Assembly: GCA_016712145.1 (NCBI GenBank)
Contig: JADJRO010000003.1
Coordinates: 871,048 to 935,047, forward strand
DNA: 64,000 nt
Reading direction: 5' to 3'
Origin: Saprospiraceae bacterium
Lineage (GTDB): Bacteria; Bacteroidota; Bacteroidia; Chitinophagales; Saprospiraceae
The position numbers and the translations under genes were made by a program. Below are positions 51,656-61,313 of the stretch, one piece after another (the first letter of the stretch is position 1; each line of letters begins with the position of its first letter). The notes under the pieces were generated by a model, which saw only the letters and a list, made by a program, of their open reading frames with translations, had not been told where the DNA came from and ran no database searches.

Positions 51656-53191
51656 TTATTTCAATTTAAATGCCAATCCAACATTAAAATTAGTGGCAAT
51701 AATCCGATCTGCGTTGGGTCCAAAACCATTGGGAGTATCTCCAATTTTTTTAGGGCCTAACATGGCATTTAATTCAATTTCAGAATAGAGATTTAGTTTT
51801 GAATTCAATTGATGATTCACCCGAATGCCCGTAACAACATTGGCAAATGAATTCACTCCAAATGTTCCGCCATCCAATAAACCTTGGTTGGAATCATTGC
51901 GCACCCGGGTACTAAGTACTGAATTATCTTTGGTCCCATAGGCAATTCCTTGATGGACTGTACCGGATAAGTTGGTGATTGTGTCAAGTGTAAAATAATT
52001 TTTTAATGCAGCACTGATGGACAAGCCAAGTTTTGCACTCACGCTCCAATGGTTGCGCTGCACAACTTGTCTGTGTAGCAATACCGGAATCGAAAGAATG
52101 TGAGATTGAATTTTATCAAATCTGATTTTATAGTAACCGTTTTCAAAACTGCCCAATGTTTCTGACATATTGGGCTGATAGGACAAATGACTGTATATAA
52201 GTCCACTTTCTATCATCCATTTTTTTGCTTCCACACCAAAACTCAGGGCTGTCTGAATTCCTGGACGTAATTGGTGTTGGTACGTTTTTCCAAAATCAAG
52301 GAAAGAAGGAGATTGGATGGTATTTAACATAAGCCCTGTATGCATCATAAGCCAGGTCGATTTTAATGCAACTGGAATTATTTTATTTGGTAATGCATTC
52401 AGCACTTGAGGTAAATCGGTTAATACAATTGCATCCAGGTTTTGGGGTAAGCCAGCTTGAAGCACAGGCAGATATTCTATATTTTCTAGAATTGCTGCTG
52501 GGTTTTGCAAAGCAATTGCAGAAGCTTCCTGATTGTTCTCTAAAGAACTTGCACTTGAAGTTTGATTGTATTCTATTGATTCCTTTATATTAACTGAAGC
52601 ACTCACTGAAGCATTGGATGCAGCAGGGATGCTGTTAGAAGAAAGTTGATTTGTCTGTTGTTTTTTTCGACCAGCAATTGGGATTAAACCTTTAGAATGT
52701 TCGACATCATAGCTCTGTAAGTGGGCAGTTGATTTATTTTCTTTTGAAGTGCTCTGTGCTGTAGTTGAAAAATTTTCGTTCGCAGCATTCAATTCTGAAT
52801 TTGTTTGAATTGATTCTGTTTTATTTTGAGCTATAGGGGCGACTAATTCAGCTTGTTTTTCTTTTATTGGTAAAATATTTGTAATGCCAATATTATCCAA
52901 AGTGCAGAGTAACAATAAAAACAAAAGCGATTCAATCATACGAGCCCGGATGATATGACGTCTCCGTTCAAGCATCCTGTTTTTCTTAGCTACAAAATGC
53001 TGCCAGTTAATTTGTTCAGAATCCAATTCCAAATTTTGGAAGCTCTGTTTAATTTTTTGATCAAATTCTAAATCGCGATCCGCTGCATCCATTTTCTGTT
53101 GCATAAAATCCCAATCCGGTTGCGTATTCGTGGAATAGGATTCCAGAATGTCTTTTATATTTTGATCAAAAGCTTTTTCAGATTTTGCCAT
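51656..53191 (-). CDS. Predicted envelope-spanning protein: anti-sigma-like N-terminus, one inner-membrane helix, outer-membrane barrel-like C-terminus
   Basis: 511 residues. The first 80 are charged and helical (with two WDFMQQKM/NWQHFV-type segments) and probably cytosolic. A single hydrophobic helix follows at about 85-105. Residues about 106-285 are low-complexity, rich in Asn, Gln, Ser and Ala. Residues about 285-511 alternate like an outer-membrane beta-barrel (YQHQLRPGIQTALSFGVEAKKWMIESGLIYSH, LNLYSEIELNAMLGPKKIG, NFNVGLAFKLK with an aromatic/hydrophobic last strand). The gene starts inside the last 14 bases of the upstream ECF sigma-factor gene, so it is translationally coupled to it. 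Role: probably binds the sigma factor and senses envelope state; this is inferred from linkage. Confidence 0.75.
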   Translation of the reverse strand: MAKSEKAFDQNIKDILESYSTNTQPDWDFMQQKMDAADRDLEFDQKIKQSFQNLELDSEQINWQHFVAKKNRMLERRRHIIRARMIESLLFLLLLCTLDNIGITNILPIKEKQAELVAPIAQNKTESIQTNSELNAANENFSTTAQSTSKENKSTAHLQSYDVEHSKGLIPIAGRKKQQTNQLSSNSIPAASNASVSASVNIKESIEYNQTSSASSLENNQEASAIALQNPAAILENIEYLPVLQAGLPQNLDAIVLTDLPQVLNALPNKIIPVALKSTWLMMHTGLMLNTIQSPSFLDFGKTYQHQLRPGIQTALSFGVEAKKWMIESGLIYSHLSYQPNMSETLGSFENGYYKIRFDKIQSHILSIPVLLHRQVVQRNHWSVSAKLGLSISAALKNYFTLDTITNLSGTVHQGIAYGTKDNSVLSTRVRNDSNQGLLDGGTFGVNSFANVVTGIRVNHQLNSKLNLYSEIELNAMLGPKKIGDTPNGFGPNADRIIATNFNVGLAFKLK

Positions 53192-53726
53192 GTAATAATT
53201 CCTTTAATTTAGTGCGTGCTTTCACCAGATTAGATCTGGACGTGCTTTCTGTTATATTTAGTGTTTCTGCAATTTCTCTATGTGAATATCCTTCGATGAC
53301 AAACATATTGAATACCGACCGGTACATTGGAGGAAGTTTTTGAACAGCCTTCATCACTTCTTCTGCTGCCATGGAGTCCACCGGATGGGTATGTGAATAA
53401 GCCAAGGTGCGCGCTTCATCCAAATCGGTCGTTGTACGACGACTTTCTTTTCTATAAAAATCAATCGCAGTATTTACCATAATTCTTCGGATCCAGGCTT
53501 GCAATAAAGTTCCTGGTTCGTAAGAGCGAATGTTTGTAAAAACTTTCAAAAATCCTTCGTGTAAAATATCAAATGCATCATCTGAGCTATTTGAATACCG
53601 CATACACACAGTCATCATCAAACGGTAGTTTTCCTCATAAATCCGCTGTTGAGCCCAGGATTGCCGTTCAATGCAAGCCAAGATGAGCTCCTGTTCAGAT
53701 GGATTTATGGGTATTGCTATATTCAT
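53178..53726 (-). CDS. ECF-type RNA polymerase sigma factor
   Basis: 182 residues. Region 2 has DDAFDILHEGFLKVFTNIRSYEPGTLLQAWIRRIMVNTAIDFYR, with the -10-reading helix; region 4 has LPPMYRSVFNMFVIEGYSHREIAETLNITESTSRSNLVKARTKLKELL, a helix-turn-helix for -35 recognition. Regions 1 and 3 are absent, as in ECF sigmas. It is coupled by a 14-base overlap to the predicted membrane-spanning partner, which is the likely regulator. Target genes unknown. Confidence 0.95.
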   Translation of the reverse strand: MNIAIPINPSEQELILACIERQSWAQQRIYEENYRLMMTVCMRYSNSSDDAFDILHEGFLKVFTNIRSYEPGTLLQAWIRRIMVNTAIDFYRKESRRTTTDLDEARTLAYSHTHPVDSMAAEEVMKAVQKLPPMYRSVFNMFVIEGYSHREIAETLNITESTSRSNLVKARTKLKELLHGKI

Positions 53727-53867
53727 AAGAACCTACTCTCTATACAACGTATTTAAAGGCAATTTGCTGCTTTAAAGACGAAAATGAGGTTAAAAAATTG
53801 TTTCGATTTTATATTAAATAATATTATATGTATAAATAGCACATATTGTATAGTATATAAATTTTAA

Positions 53868-53897
53868 TTGAGCCTTGGCTCCCAAACATTACTTTTG
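53868..53897 (+). promoter_or_regulatory. feoA promoter: -33 TTG and -7 TACTTTTG
   Basis: A TTG at 53868-53870 and an exact TAnnTTTG box at 53890-53897, with 19 bases between them, the usual Bacteroidota spacing. Transcription would then begin within a few bases of the feoA ATG at 53907. Confidence 0.7.
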
Positions 53898-53906
53898 CAA
53901 ACTACT

Positions 53907-54137
53907 ATGCACGATCCCAAAGGTAAATTCCTCATTCTTGGATTTAAAGATCCCTTTTTAGCAGCCCGCTTGATTGCCCTGGGAATCTATCCCGGAAAGG
54001 AATTGGAAATAAAACGAAAAGCGCTCTTAGGAGGTGCCTTTTATGTAGAGGTCGATTGTTGTCATTTTGCTTTGCGTGAGGATGAATTGCTTGGATTGGA
54101 ATTAAAACAAATACCAGATGTCAGGGCAATTGTATAA
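53907..54137 (+). CDS. feoA: FeoA, ferrous iron transport accessory protein
   Basis: 76 residues of SH3-like fold: LGFKDPFLAARLIALGIYPGKELEIKRKALLGGAFYVEVDCCHFALREDE, matching FeoA domains (RL..LGi.pG..v......p.g.p....). It supports FeoB in ferrous iron uptake. The start chosen is ATG 53907; a TTG 13 codons earlier falls in the promoter -33 box. The gene overlaps feoB by 20 bases, so the two are coupled. Confidence 0.92.
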   Translation: MHDPKGKFLILGFKDPFLAARLIALGIYPGKELEIKRKALLGGAFYVEVDCCHFALREDELLGLELKQIPDVRAIV

Positions 54138-56202
54138 AGTTGGTTTAGTAGGAAATCCAAACAGCGGCAAGACAAGCATTTTCAATCTACTTACCGGTCT
54201 GAATCAAAAAGTAGGGAACTATCCTGGGGTTACGGTGGATTCCAAATCTGGTAAATTTTATGCTCAAGACGGATCTGTAATTGAATTAATTGATTTTCCA
54301 GGTGCTTATAGCTTACATTCCAATACCTACGATGAGTTTGTATTGACCAGAGCATTGATTGATTTAAAAGACCAAAATCATCCAGATGCAATTATTTATA
54401 TAGCGGATATCTTATTATTGGATAAACAGTTGCTATTGCTTACTCAAATTATAGATTTAGAATTTCCGGTCATTGTTTGTTTGAGTAATTGTGATTTGGC
54501 AGAACCGGGCTTAATCGAAAAATGGACTTTGCTATTAGAACAGAAATTAAAATGTCCCATCATTCCGGTTAGTTCAAAATCACATTTAAACCTGGATACA
54601 CTTAAGGAACGAATTCAAAGTATCATTCAGTTCTCTCATATTTTTATTTCAAGAAAAAGTAATTATACAATTCCTGAACAAGAGCTTGAAAAATTTGAAC
54701 CGAATCCCTTGTTCAAAAATGATTACAACATTTTATTGTGGAAGCATTACGGCCAAAAAATTCAATCGTCCAGAATCAACAGTTATTTTGGAAAAGAGCA
54801 TTCATTAAAACTGCAAATTGAAGAGACGTTGCAGCGGTATGTTTTAATTGATGAATGGGTTTCTTTGGTTCAATTTAACAAAAGTAACCGATCAAAAGAA
54901 AATACCAATAAAATTGATTCGGTATTAACGCAACCGCTTTTAGGGGTTACGATTTTTACCGTAATTATGTTTTTTATTTTTCAAGCAATTTTTTCCTGGG
55001 CCAGTTATCCAATGGACTGGATTGAATCGGGTTTTGCTTCACTGCAAGGAGGTTTAGGAGATTTGATGGGAGATGGATTGTTTTCTCAATTAATTGTCAA
55101 AGGACTCATCCCTGGTTTAAGTGGAGTCATAGTTTTTATTCCACAGATTGCGATTTTGTTTTTTTTAATCAGTTGGATGGAGGAGTTGGGATATATGGCT
55201 CGGGTGGTCTATTTGTTTGATCATCTGTTAAAGAAAGTAGGATTAAATGGCAGATCGGTAGTTGGTCTCATCAGTGGAGGTGCTTGTGCGATTCCAGCAA
55301 TTATGTCAACACGCAGCATCAACAATCAACGGGATCGTTTGGTAACGATGTTTGTGATTCCATTGATTCCTTGTTCAGCGAGAATTCCTGTATACACTGC
55401 TTTGATTGGCTTCATTGTACCCTATAAAGAAGTGATGGGTATTTTCAATAGTCAGGGAGTTGCATTTATGGCTTTGTACTCATTGGGAATTGTAATGGCT
55501 TTATTAACGGCATTGGTAATACGCTATTTTGTCAAATCAGATGAACTCAGTGTATTGGCTATGCAATTGCCCGATTACCGATTGCCTCAAATGCGGCAGG
55601 TATTGTTTGTTGTATATGAGAAAGTAAAAAGCTTTGTATTCGAAGCTGGAAAAATTATTTTGTTGATCAGTGTGATCTTATGGTTCATGTCTAGTTTTTC
55701 GTGGAAAGGGGAATTGGATAAGGTTGAGCAAACAGTTCGAATGGAATCCAAAACATTGGGTAGAGATTCTTCAGCAACCTTATCCGAGATAGAAGCCAGA
55801 AAATTAGAACATTCATTTGCTGGAAAAGCCGGACGTTTTATTGAACCCGTTGTTGAACCATTAGGATTTGACTGGAAAATTTCAATTGCATTATTAACTT
55901 CATTTGCAGCGCGAGAAGTTTTTGTAGGAACGATGTCCACCATTTACAGTTTGGGTTCCAACGATGATGAAATTTTGTTAAGAGATCGGATGGCGTTGGA
56001 AAAACGGGCAGACGGTAGCCCATTTTTTGATAGGCGGACATCCATTTCCCTGATCTTATTTTATGCATTTGCAATGCAATGCATGAGTACGTTTGCTGTC
56101 ATGTGGAAAGAAACGCGCACCAAACGTTGGCCAATAATCCAATTTATATATATGGGATTACTTGCTTATATCGCATCCTGGACAGCCTATCATTGGTTTT
56201 AA
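54118..56202 (+). CDS. feoB: FeoB, ferrous iron transporter with GTPase domain
   Basis: 694 residues. The N-terminal G domain has G1 GNPNSGKT (12-19), G2 GVTVDSK, G3 DFPG (59-62) and a diverged G4 SNCD (123-126), where the usual N-x-x-D starts with Ser. The membrane part carries the gate motifs SGGACAIPAIMSTR and IPLIPCSARIPVY (second gate with Cys), ending in a helix that closes with SWTAYHWF. It moves Fe2+ through the inner membrane. It follows feoA in an overlapping frame; no FeoC-like gene is seen. The end overlaps the convergent gene by 4 bases. Confidence 0.96.
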   Translation: MSGQLYKVGLVGNPNSGKTSIFNLLTGLNQKVGNYPGVTVDSKSGKFYAQDGSVIELIDFPGAYSLHSNTYDEFVLTRALIDLKDQNHPDAIIYIADILLLDKQLLLLTQIIDLEFPVIVCLSNCDLAEPGLIEKWTLLLEQKLKCPIIPVSSKSHLNLDTLKERIQSIIQFSHIFISRKSNYTIPEQELEKFEPNPLFKNDYNILLWKHYGQKIQSSRINSYFGKEHSLKLQIEETLQRYVLIDEWVSLVQFNKSNRSKENTNKIDSVLTQPLLGVTIFTVIMFFIFQAIFSWASYPMDWIESGFASLQGGLGDLMGDGLFSQLIVKGLIPGLSGVIVFIPQIAILFFLISWMEELGYMARVVYLFDHLLKKVGLNGRSVVGLISGGACAIPAIMSTRSINNQRDRLVTMFVIPLIPCSARIPVYTALIGFIVPYKEVMGIFNSQGVAFMALYSLGIVMALLTALVIRYFVKSDELSVLAMQLPDYRLPQMRQVLFVVYEKVKSFVFEAGKIILLISVILWFMSSFSWKGELDKVEQTVRMESKTLGRDSSATLSEIEARKLEHSFAGKAGRFIEPVVEPLGFDWKISIALLTSFAAREVFVGTMSTIYSLGSNDDEILLRDRMALEKRADGSPFFDRRTSISLILFYAFAMQCMSTFAVMWKETRTKRWPIIQFIYMGLLAYIASWTAYHWF

Positions 56203-56639
56203 TTTGGAGCTGCTGCGGGTTTAGTTGCAAATTCGGGTTCCACTTTATAAACCAGATAGGTGGTTTCTCCCCGAAATGCAATTTTTAAATATTTCTCTTT
56301 GTAATGTAATGTCACTTTGCTTCCAGCTTTTGAAGCTTCCTCTACCTGACGCGCAACCTCTGAATTGATCACTGAAAAATACCAAACATTGTCAGCAGGT
56401 TTTCCATTGTTTGCCGAACCGGAGAAAAATCCAAAATTTAATTCACCTTCATACGTTTTGAATACAAAGCCTTTGTGACTTATTTTGGTGACAAATCCTG
56501 TACGCGAACCTTCGCTATAATTTGCAAATAAAACAAATAGTAAGAAAGCCAATCCAATGAGTAGCAGGAGCAGTATGATCCGTTTAGTCCATTTCCACCA
56601 TTTTTTACCTGTCTCTTTAAATACGTCCATTGTTGCCAT
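56199..56639 (-). CDS. Small membrane protein of unknown function
   Basis: 146 residues. Start at ATG 56639 (or the ATG three codons on). A cytosolic lead (KETGKKWWKWTK) is followed by one membrane helix at about 20-38 (IILLLLLIGLAFLLFVLFA), then a beta-rich domain with ANYSEGSRTGFVTKISHKGFVFKTYEGELNFG and VTLHYKEKYLKI. The YSEG.R.G.v.K.s.kG..fKT.EG pattern recurs in many Bacteroidota proteins and is sometimes mislabelled 6-phosphogluconate dehydrogenase; there is no dehydrogenase domain. Function unknown. Confidence 0.82.
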   Translation of the reverse strand: MATMDVFKETGKKWWKWTKRIILLLLLIGLAFLLFVLFANYSEGSRTGFVTKISHKGFVFKTYEGELNFGFFSGSANNGKPADNVWYFSVINSEVARQVEEASKAGSKVTLHYKEKYLKIAFRGETTYLVYKVEPEFATKPAAAPN

Positions 56640-56703
56640 ATATGCTGCTTTTTCGCGAAAATAATTATTTTTAGGATGAAAAGACAATCCAATACAATAA
56701 ACA

Positions 56704-56711
56704 TAGTTTTG
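56704..56711 (+). promoter_or_regulatory. mnmE -7 box TAGTTTTG
   Basis: Exact TAnnTTTG match 19 bases before the TTG start of mnmE. No -33 TTG at 19-base spacing. Confidence 0.6.
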
Positions 56712-56729
56712 CGCTAATAAATTCCACCC

Positions 56730-58106
56730 TTGCAAAAAACTACCATTGCCGCTATAGCCACTGCTCCGGGAACGGGAGCCATTGGATTGATTCGGGTATC
56801 CGGGGCAGACAGTACTTTATTGGTATCTCAGATTTTTAAAGGGAAGGATCTTCGGAAGGTGGCACCCAATACCGTTCATTTAGGTAAAATAAGAGATGCA
56901 AGCGGACAGGTTTTGGATGAGGTCCTGGTGACCGTGTTTAAATCCCCCCATTCCTATACAGGCGAAGACCTGGTTGAAATTTCTTGTCATGGCTCAACTT
57001 ATATCCTCCAATCCGTTTTAAATAGTGTACTCGCTGCAGGAGCCGTTCCGGCAAAAGCTGGAGAATTTACTATGCGTGCATTTTTAAATGGAAAAATGGA
57101 TTTATCCCAGGCAGAAGCCGTTGCGGATTTAATTGCATCCGAAACACAGGCCGCACAACAATTGGCTATAAGCCAATTAAAAGGAGGAATTAAAACTGAA
57201 ATTCAGGATTTGCGAAGTGAACTTTTACATTTTATCAGTTTGTTGGAATTGGAATTGGATTTTTCAGAAGAGGATGTTGAGTTTGCCGATCGTAAAAATC
57301 TGGAATCTTTATTAATAAAAGTGCAAGATCATATTTTAAAATTGTACGCTAGTTTTAATTTAGGCAATGCAGTAAAACAAGGTGTTAAAACGGTAATTGC
57401 CGGTCGCCCCAATGCAGGGAAATCAACTTTACTAAATGCTTTGTTGCAAGAAGAGCGTGCCATCGTATCAGAGATTGCTGGAACAACCAGAGATACGATC
57501 GAAGAGCCGCTCAATATAAATGGAATTTTATTTCGATTGATTGATACAGCAGGACTTCGTGAAGCACAAGATCAGATTGAAAAGATGGGAGTAGAGCGAA
57601 GTTTGGAAAAGATAAAAGAATCCAGTGTTTTGGTCTATGTATTTGATGTAATAGAAACCAGCAAAGAACAGCTTTGGGAAGATCTTGAAAAACTAAAACA
57701 AACAGGGCAACAGCTGTTAGTGATTGCAAATAAAATGGATTTGAATCCAGGAATAGATTATGAGCGCTATGTAAATCAATTCCTAAGCAAGAATCAAATC
57801 ATACCCTGTTCGGCAAAAAATAAAATGAATTTAGATTACATCAAAAACCAATTGTATGAATTGGTATTGGGAGATTCAAAAATTCAAGATGACAGCATTG
57901 CAATAAATGCAAGGCACCAGGATGCACTTCAAAAATCCATTCAACAGATTGAAGCAGCCATTAATGGCATGCAATCCGGATTGCAAAGTGAATTATTAGC
58001 TCAATACATTCGACATGCGCTTTATCATTTAGCTGAAATCAGTGGTGAAATTACCAACGACGAAATTTTAGGAACTATTTTTGGCAAGTTCTGTATCGGA
58101 AAGTAA
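56730..58106 (+). CDS. mnmE: MnmE, tRNA uridine-5-carboxymethylaminomethyl modification GTPase
   Basis: With MnmG, modifies U34 of certain tRNAs. 458 residues. The N-terminal folate-binding domain (TTIAAIATAPGTGAIGLIRVSG) is followed by a helical region containing the GTPase: G1 GRPNAGKSTLLN, G2 AGTTRDTIEE, G3 DTAGLR, G4 ANKMDL. The protein ends with the invariant FGKFCIGK containing the C-terminal Cys. Start is TTG; no ATG is available upstream in frame and homologues begin here. The decayed integrative element begins about 60 bases after its stop. Confidence 0.97.
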   Translation: MQKTTIAAIATAPGTGAIGLIRVSGADSTLLVSQIFKGKDLRKVAPNTVHLGKIRDASGQVLDEVLVTVFKSPHSYTGEDLVEISCHGSTYILQSVLNSVLAAGAVPAKAGEFTMRAFLNGKMDLSQAEAVADLIASETQAAQQLAISQLKGGIKTEIQDLRSELLHFISLLELELDFSEEDVEFADRKNLESLLIKVQDHILKLYASFNLGNAVKQGVKTVIAGRPNAGKSTLLNALLQEERAIVSEIAGTTRDTIEEPLNINGILFRLIDTAGLREAQDQIEKMGVERSLEKIKESSVLVYVFDVIETSKEQLWEDLEKLKQTGQQLLVIANKMDLNPGIDYERYVNQFLSKNQIIPCSAKNKMNLDYIKNQLYELVLGDSKIQDDSIAINARHQDALQKSIQQIEAAINGMQSGLQSELLAQYIRHALYHLAEISGEITNDEILGTIFGKFCIGK

Positions 58107-58166
58107 TTTACTTTCTTTTGTTTAAGTGCTTGTTTTTGTTGAGTTTAAGTACACTTTTCTTTCTTT

Positions 58167-58238
58167 TTGTTGCCCAACTCTACTTTTTTACTTATATTTG
58201 TTGCCCAGTTGTTGCCCAATTGGCTATTTTGTTGCCCA
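58167..58238. repeat. Four copies of TTGTTGCCCA
   Basis: Exact decamer at 58167-58176, 58198-58207, 58209-58218 and 58229-58238, all in the same orientation, between mnmE and the element genes. Spacing is irregular. Looks like an integrase arm-site cluster beside an attachment site; this is inference. Confidence 0.8.
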
Positions 58239-58318
58239 CATATCAGTTTGATGGAAATCAGGCGAAATAATGCACCAAGTAGCACCACCCAGCAACATAC
58301 TGCAACAAATAGCAACAA

Positions 58319-58711
58319 ATGAGTAGTACAATTAAAAACTTCCCAAATTCTGCGATCATTGTGGTAAGGCTTTCATAGCCAAAAGACCACAACGAAGTAT
58401 TAGCTTAAATGCAACAGTGCAGCCTACAAGAAAACCAAACGAGAAAAAAGTAAACGCAAATTTAAGAACCAACAAAGCAAAATTGTTTTCCCCCTCTCCA
58501 GTAGTTGCTACTGAAACCCTATCCAACCCTGATAGCAGGTAATCACACTAATTTAAGAGAAAGAATTTTTAAGCATACTGGAAGTTGCTCCCTATTGGGT
58601 GCAAGCAGATGGACCATTCAACGGATGATAAAAGTAAACCGTTTGCCGGTGGCAAAGCTGAGCAGCCGTACCATCATCAAAAGGGCTTCAATTGATAATT
58701 TATTTAACTGA
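58319..58711 (+). pseudogene. Excisionase-like HTH gene with N-terminal zinc-ribbon-like motif, frameshifted
   Basis: Starts ATG SSTIKNFP; one missing base then shifts the frame, after which FCDHCGKAFIAKRPQ continues (CxxC zinc-ribbon-like). The second half reads LLGASRWTIQRMIKVNRLPVAKLSSRTIIKRASIDNLFN, an excisionase/MerR-type helix-turn-helix. At least one frameshift and one more break (stop after NPDSR). It lies just before the integrase, the usual place for a recombination directionality factor. Confidence 0.75.
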
Positions 58712-58718
58712 TAAGAAA

Positions 58719-59828
58719 ATGAAAGTAACATTAAGACAACGGCCCAAAGGCGAGGTAAAATAAGCCTTTTATTTAGAGTATTACTCAATGGCAAACGCCA
58801 GTATGAGTATTTGAATTTGTACCTAACACCCGACCCAGAAAAAGGCAAGCTCACCAATGCAGTAAAAGAGGAGAATAAAAAGATACTGGCATTGGCTGAA
58901 ACCATCCGCAGTAAAAGGCATTTGGAGATACAGAACAGCACTTATGATTTCCACGATAAGGAGAAGCTAAAAACGTACTTCATTATGTATATGGAGGCAT
59001 TGGCTGAAAAGAGAAAAGACAGCAAAGGAATTATGGCAATTGGGATAGTACCATAAAGCACTTAAAAAAGTATTGCCCAAGAGATACACAATTCAATCCA
59101 AATCAATAAAGCCTTTGTTGATGGCTTCAGGGATTACCTTTTGAAAGAAGCCAGTACCAAAACCAAAAGGCAATTTCAACCAATACCAAATATGTTACTT
59201 TAATAAGTTCAGAGCAGCACTCAAACAAGCTGTGAGGGATGGCATACTAAAAACCAACCCTGCCGAAATGGTAGATGGCTTGCCACAAGGCGAACCAGTA
59301 AGAGAGTTTTTTACCCTTGATGAATTGTAAAGACTCTTAGCCAAAACCAAATGTAAAAACGAGTTGATGAAAGGGCTTTTATTTTTGCTTGTCTCACTGG
59401 GTTATGTTTCAGCGATATTCAGAAATTGAAATGGGAGGAAATGCAACAATCAACCGGAGTTAGGCATTGCATCCGTTTCGTACAGAAAAAACAAAAGGAT
59501 CTGAAACCTTGCCCCATATCTGATGAAGCCTATAATTTATTAGGAGGAAAGGGAAAGTCATCGGACCCAGTATTTCTGATTTGATTTTACTCCGATAGTC
59601 GCAATGCAGATTTATACAGATGGATGATAAAGGCAGGTATTGAAAAGCACATCACTTTCCACTGTGCAAGGCACACATACGCCACATTGCAGCTTACTTA
59701 GGGTACTGATATTTTCACAGTATCAAAATTGCTTGGACACAGGCATTTAAAAAACAACACAGATTTATGCTAATGTAATTGATGAAAAGAAAACAGTAGC
59801 AGCTAACAAAATAAATATTGGCTTATAA
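58719..59828 (+). pseudogene. Tyrosine recombinase (integrase), multiply broken
   Basis: Reassembled across frames it gives a normal 360-residue Bacteroidota integrase: arm-binding N-terminus (MKVTLRQRPKG, QYEYLNLYLTPDPEKGKL), SAM-like core-binding domain (KLKTYFIMYMEALAEKR, NKAFVDGF) and a catalytic domain with TGLCFSDIQKLKW, FHCARHTYATL and LGHRHLK before the lost Tyr segment YANVIDEKK. The Arg of the usual TGLRFSD is Cys here. At least one stop in the first 15 codons and several shifts; non-functional. Confidence 0.9.
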
Positions 59829-60876
59829 TGGAAATAAAATATTGAATAGCATTTTGTTCAAAGAACTTATGCCCTGGACTTTTGAGCAAAGGCACAAAAG
59901 CCATCAACGAGAAAAATAAAAAAGGTAGGCAGCAAAGAACCCACCACAGAAGCCGAGTTATGCAACAGCTTCAAATATTGTTGGCTGATTATTCCGAACT
60001 CTCTCAAATGGCTTACAAAGCAAAATACAAAGTGGAACAAGCACTTTGAAAACCATTGCTACGCAATAGATTTTCCAGCTTACAGCGATGCAGTAAGCAA
60101 GTTTTATAATGCTGTTATCAGCCTTGAAACACTTCGTGTTTACAATGCTTTTAATACCAAGATGCAGAAGTACAGCAAAAAGGTGGATATAGGTACCACA
60201 CCACTATTGCATTAAAGAACATCAAAGCACTTACAGCAACACAGTTAAGGAGATTAAGGAAAGAGGATTTGAGGAAGCACCCACCGAGCAAAGCTCGTTA
60301 CCTCATTTTGTATTGCAGTTGTTAAGGCAACACCTAAACTATTAATTTTTTGATATACAGGAGTTGAGCATAGCCAGTATTGAAAGCCCCACCAGTATTG
60401 AAGATTTTTATATGTTGGATTTGAATTTACCAAAGGCACAGATAAACGAGTAGTAAAGTTGAAATTGAAACAGAGAAAGTAGAGAAGCCAACCACCAAAG
60501 AGAAACTATCATTTGGCTTTAAAGGCACAGAAGCAAAACTGAAATCAAAAATCAATTTACAATTGCTAAACAAGTTTGATTTTTTGAATGAAAGAAAATG
60601 CAGAGGGACGATTTAGTAAGATATTAACATCAAAAGCACTTAGTCCAAAATGCACAAGGTTTTATTTTGGTTGCGAAACAATTGCAGCTTAGATACATCA
60701 TGGATAAACTTAGTGCCAGCTTCAATAATCTAACACCAACAAACACTTGAAAAATCTGGTTTGTTTTAAACAAGAAACCAAGAAACTTTTAAAGGCTCAA
60801 AAACTTGTATTCAAATAAAATTGACAACCCAAAAATCAACTCAACCATTGACAACATAATCAAACAAATGAAATAA
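59829..60876 (+). pseudogene. Decayed element gene of unknown function
   Basis: Fragments in changing frames along about 1 kb appear to belong to one gene: ISLETLRVYNAFNTKMQKYSKKVDI, then TVKEIKERGFEEAPTEQ, then EKLSFGFKGTEAKLKSKINLQLLNKFDFL and LSPKCTRFYFGCETI, ending DNIIKQMK at a stop. I do not recognise a named family; the position after an integrase suggests an element-specific regulatory or mobilisation protein. The 5' limit is uncertain. Confidence 0.55.
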
Positions 60877-60979
60877 AAAATAGTGAGGTTAGGAGTTATC
60901 TCAATGAGATATACACTCTAATCCTTTGCCCCTGCTGCATTGTAGAATTTTGTTCCATCAAATTTTAAAAAATAAAAAG

Positions 60980-61284
60980 ATGGCAACAGAAAATTTAATT
61001 CTCGACAAGCTCAACAGAAATTGCAAACAAATTAGATGAGCAAAACTTACTGCAAAAACAGTATTAAACTTCAACGAGGCTTGCACATTCCTTGATGTAA
61101 GTCCTTCACATTTGTACAAACTTACAAGTACAAAGAGAGTATTCCCCATTCTCTGTCCCCAGGGAAAGAAACTCTATTTCAAGGTTCCGAGTTAGACGAC
61201 TGGTTACAGCGCAACCGTCAATCAAACGATGAAATTGATGTTTATGGCTACCGGAGTACATACTCCAAGAACAAACGCAAATAG
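60980..61284 (+). pseudogene. Helix-turn-helix (HTH_17/excisionase-type) gene with frameshifts
   Basis: Reassembled reading: MATENLILDKLN, then LQKTVLNFNEACTFLDVSPSHLYKLTSTKRV, then PQGKKLYFK and SELDDWLQRNRQSNDEID. That is a standard winged-HTH of the excisionase/MerR type, as found just upstream of VirE/DUF3987 genes in Bacteroidota elements. Three one-base shifts are needed. Confidence 0.8.
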
Positions 61285-61313
61285 AATTTTTAACCGATAA
61301 GAAAAGAAAAGAA

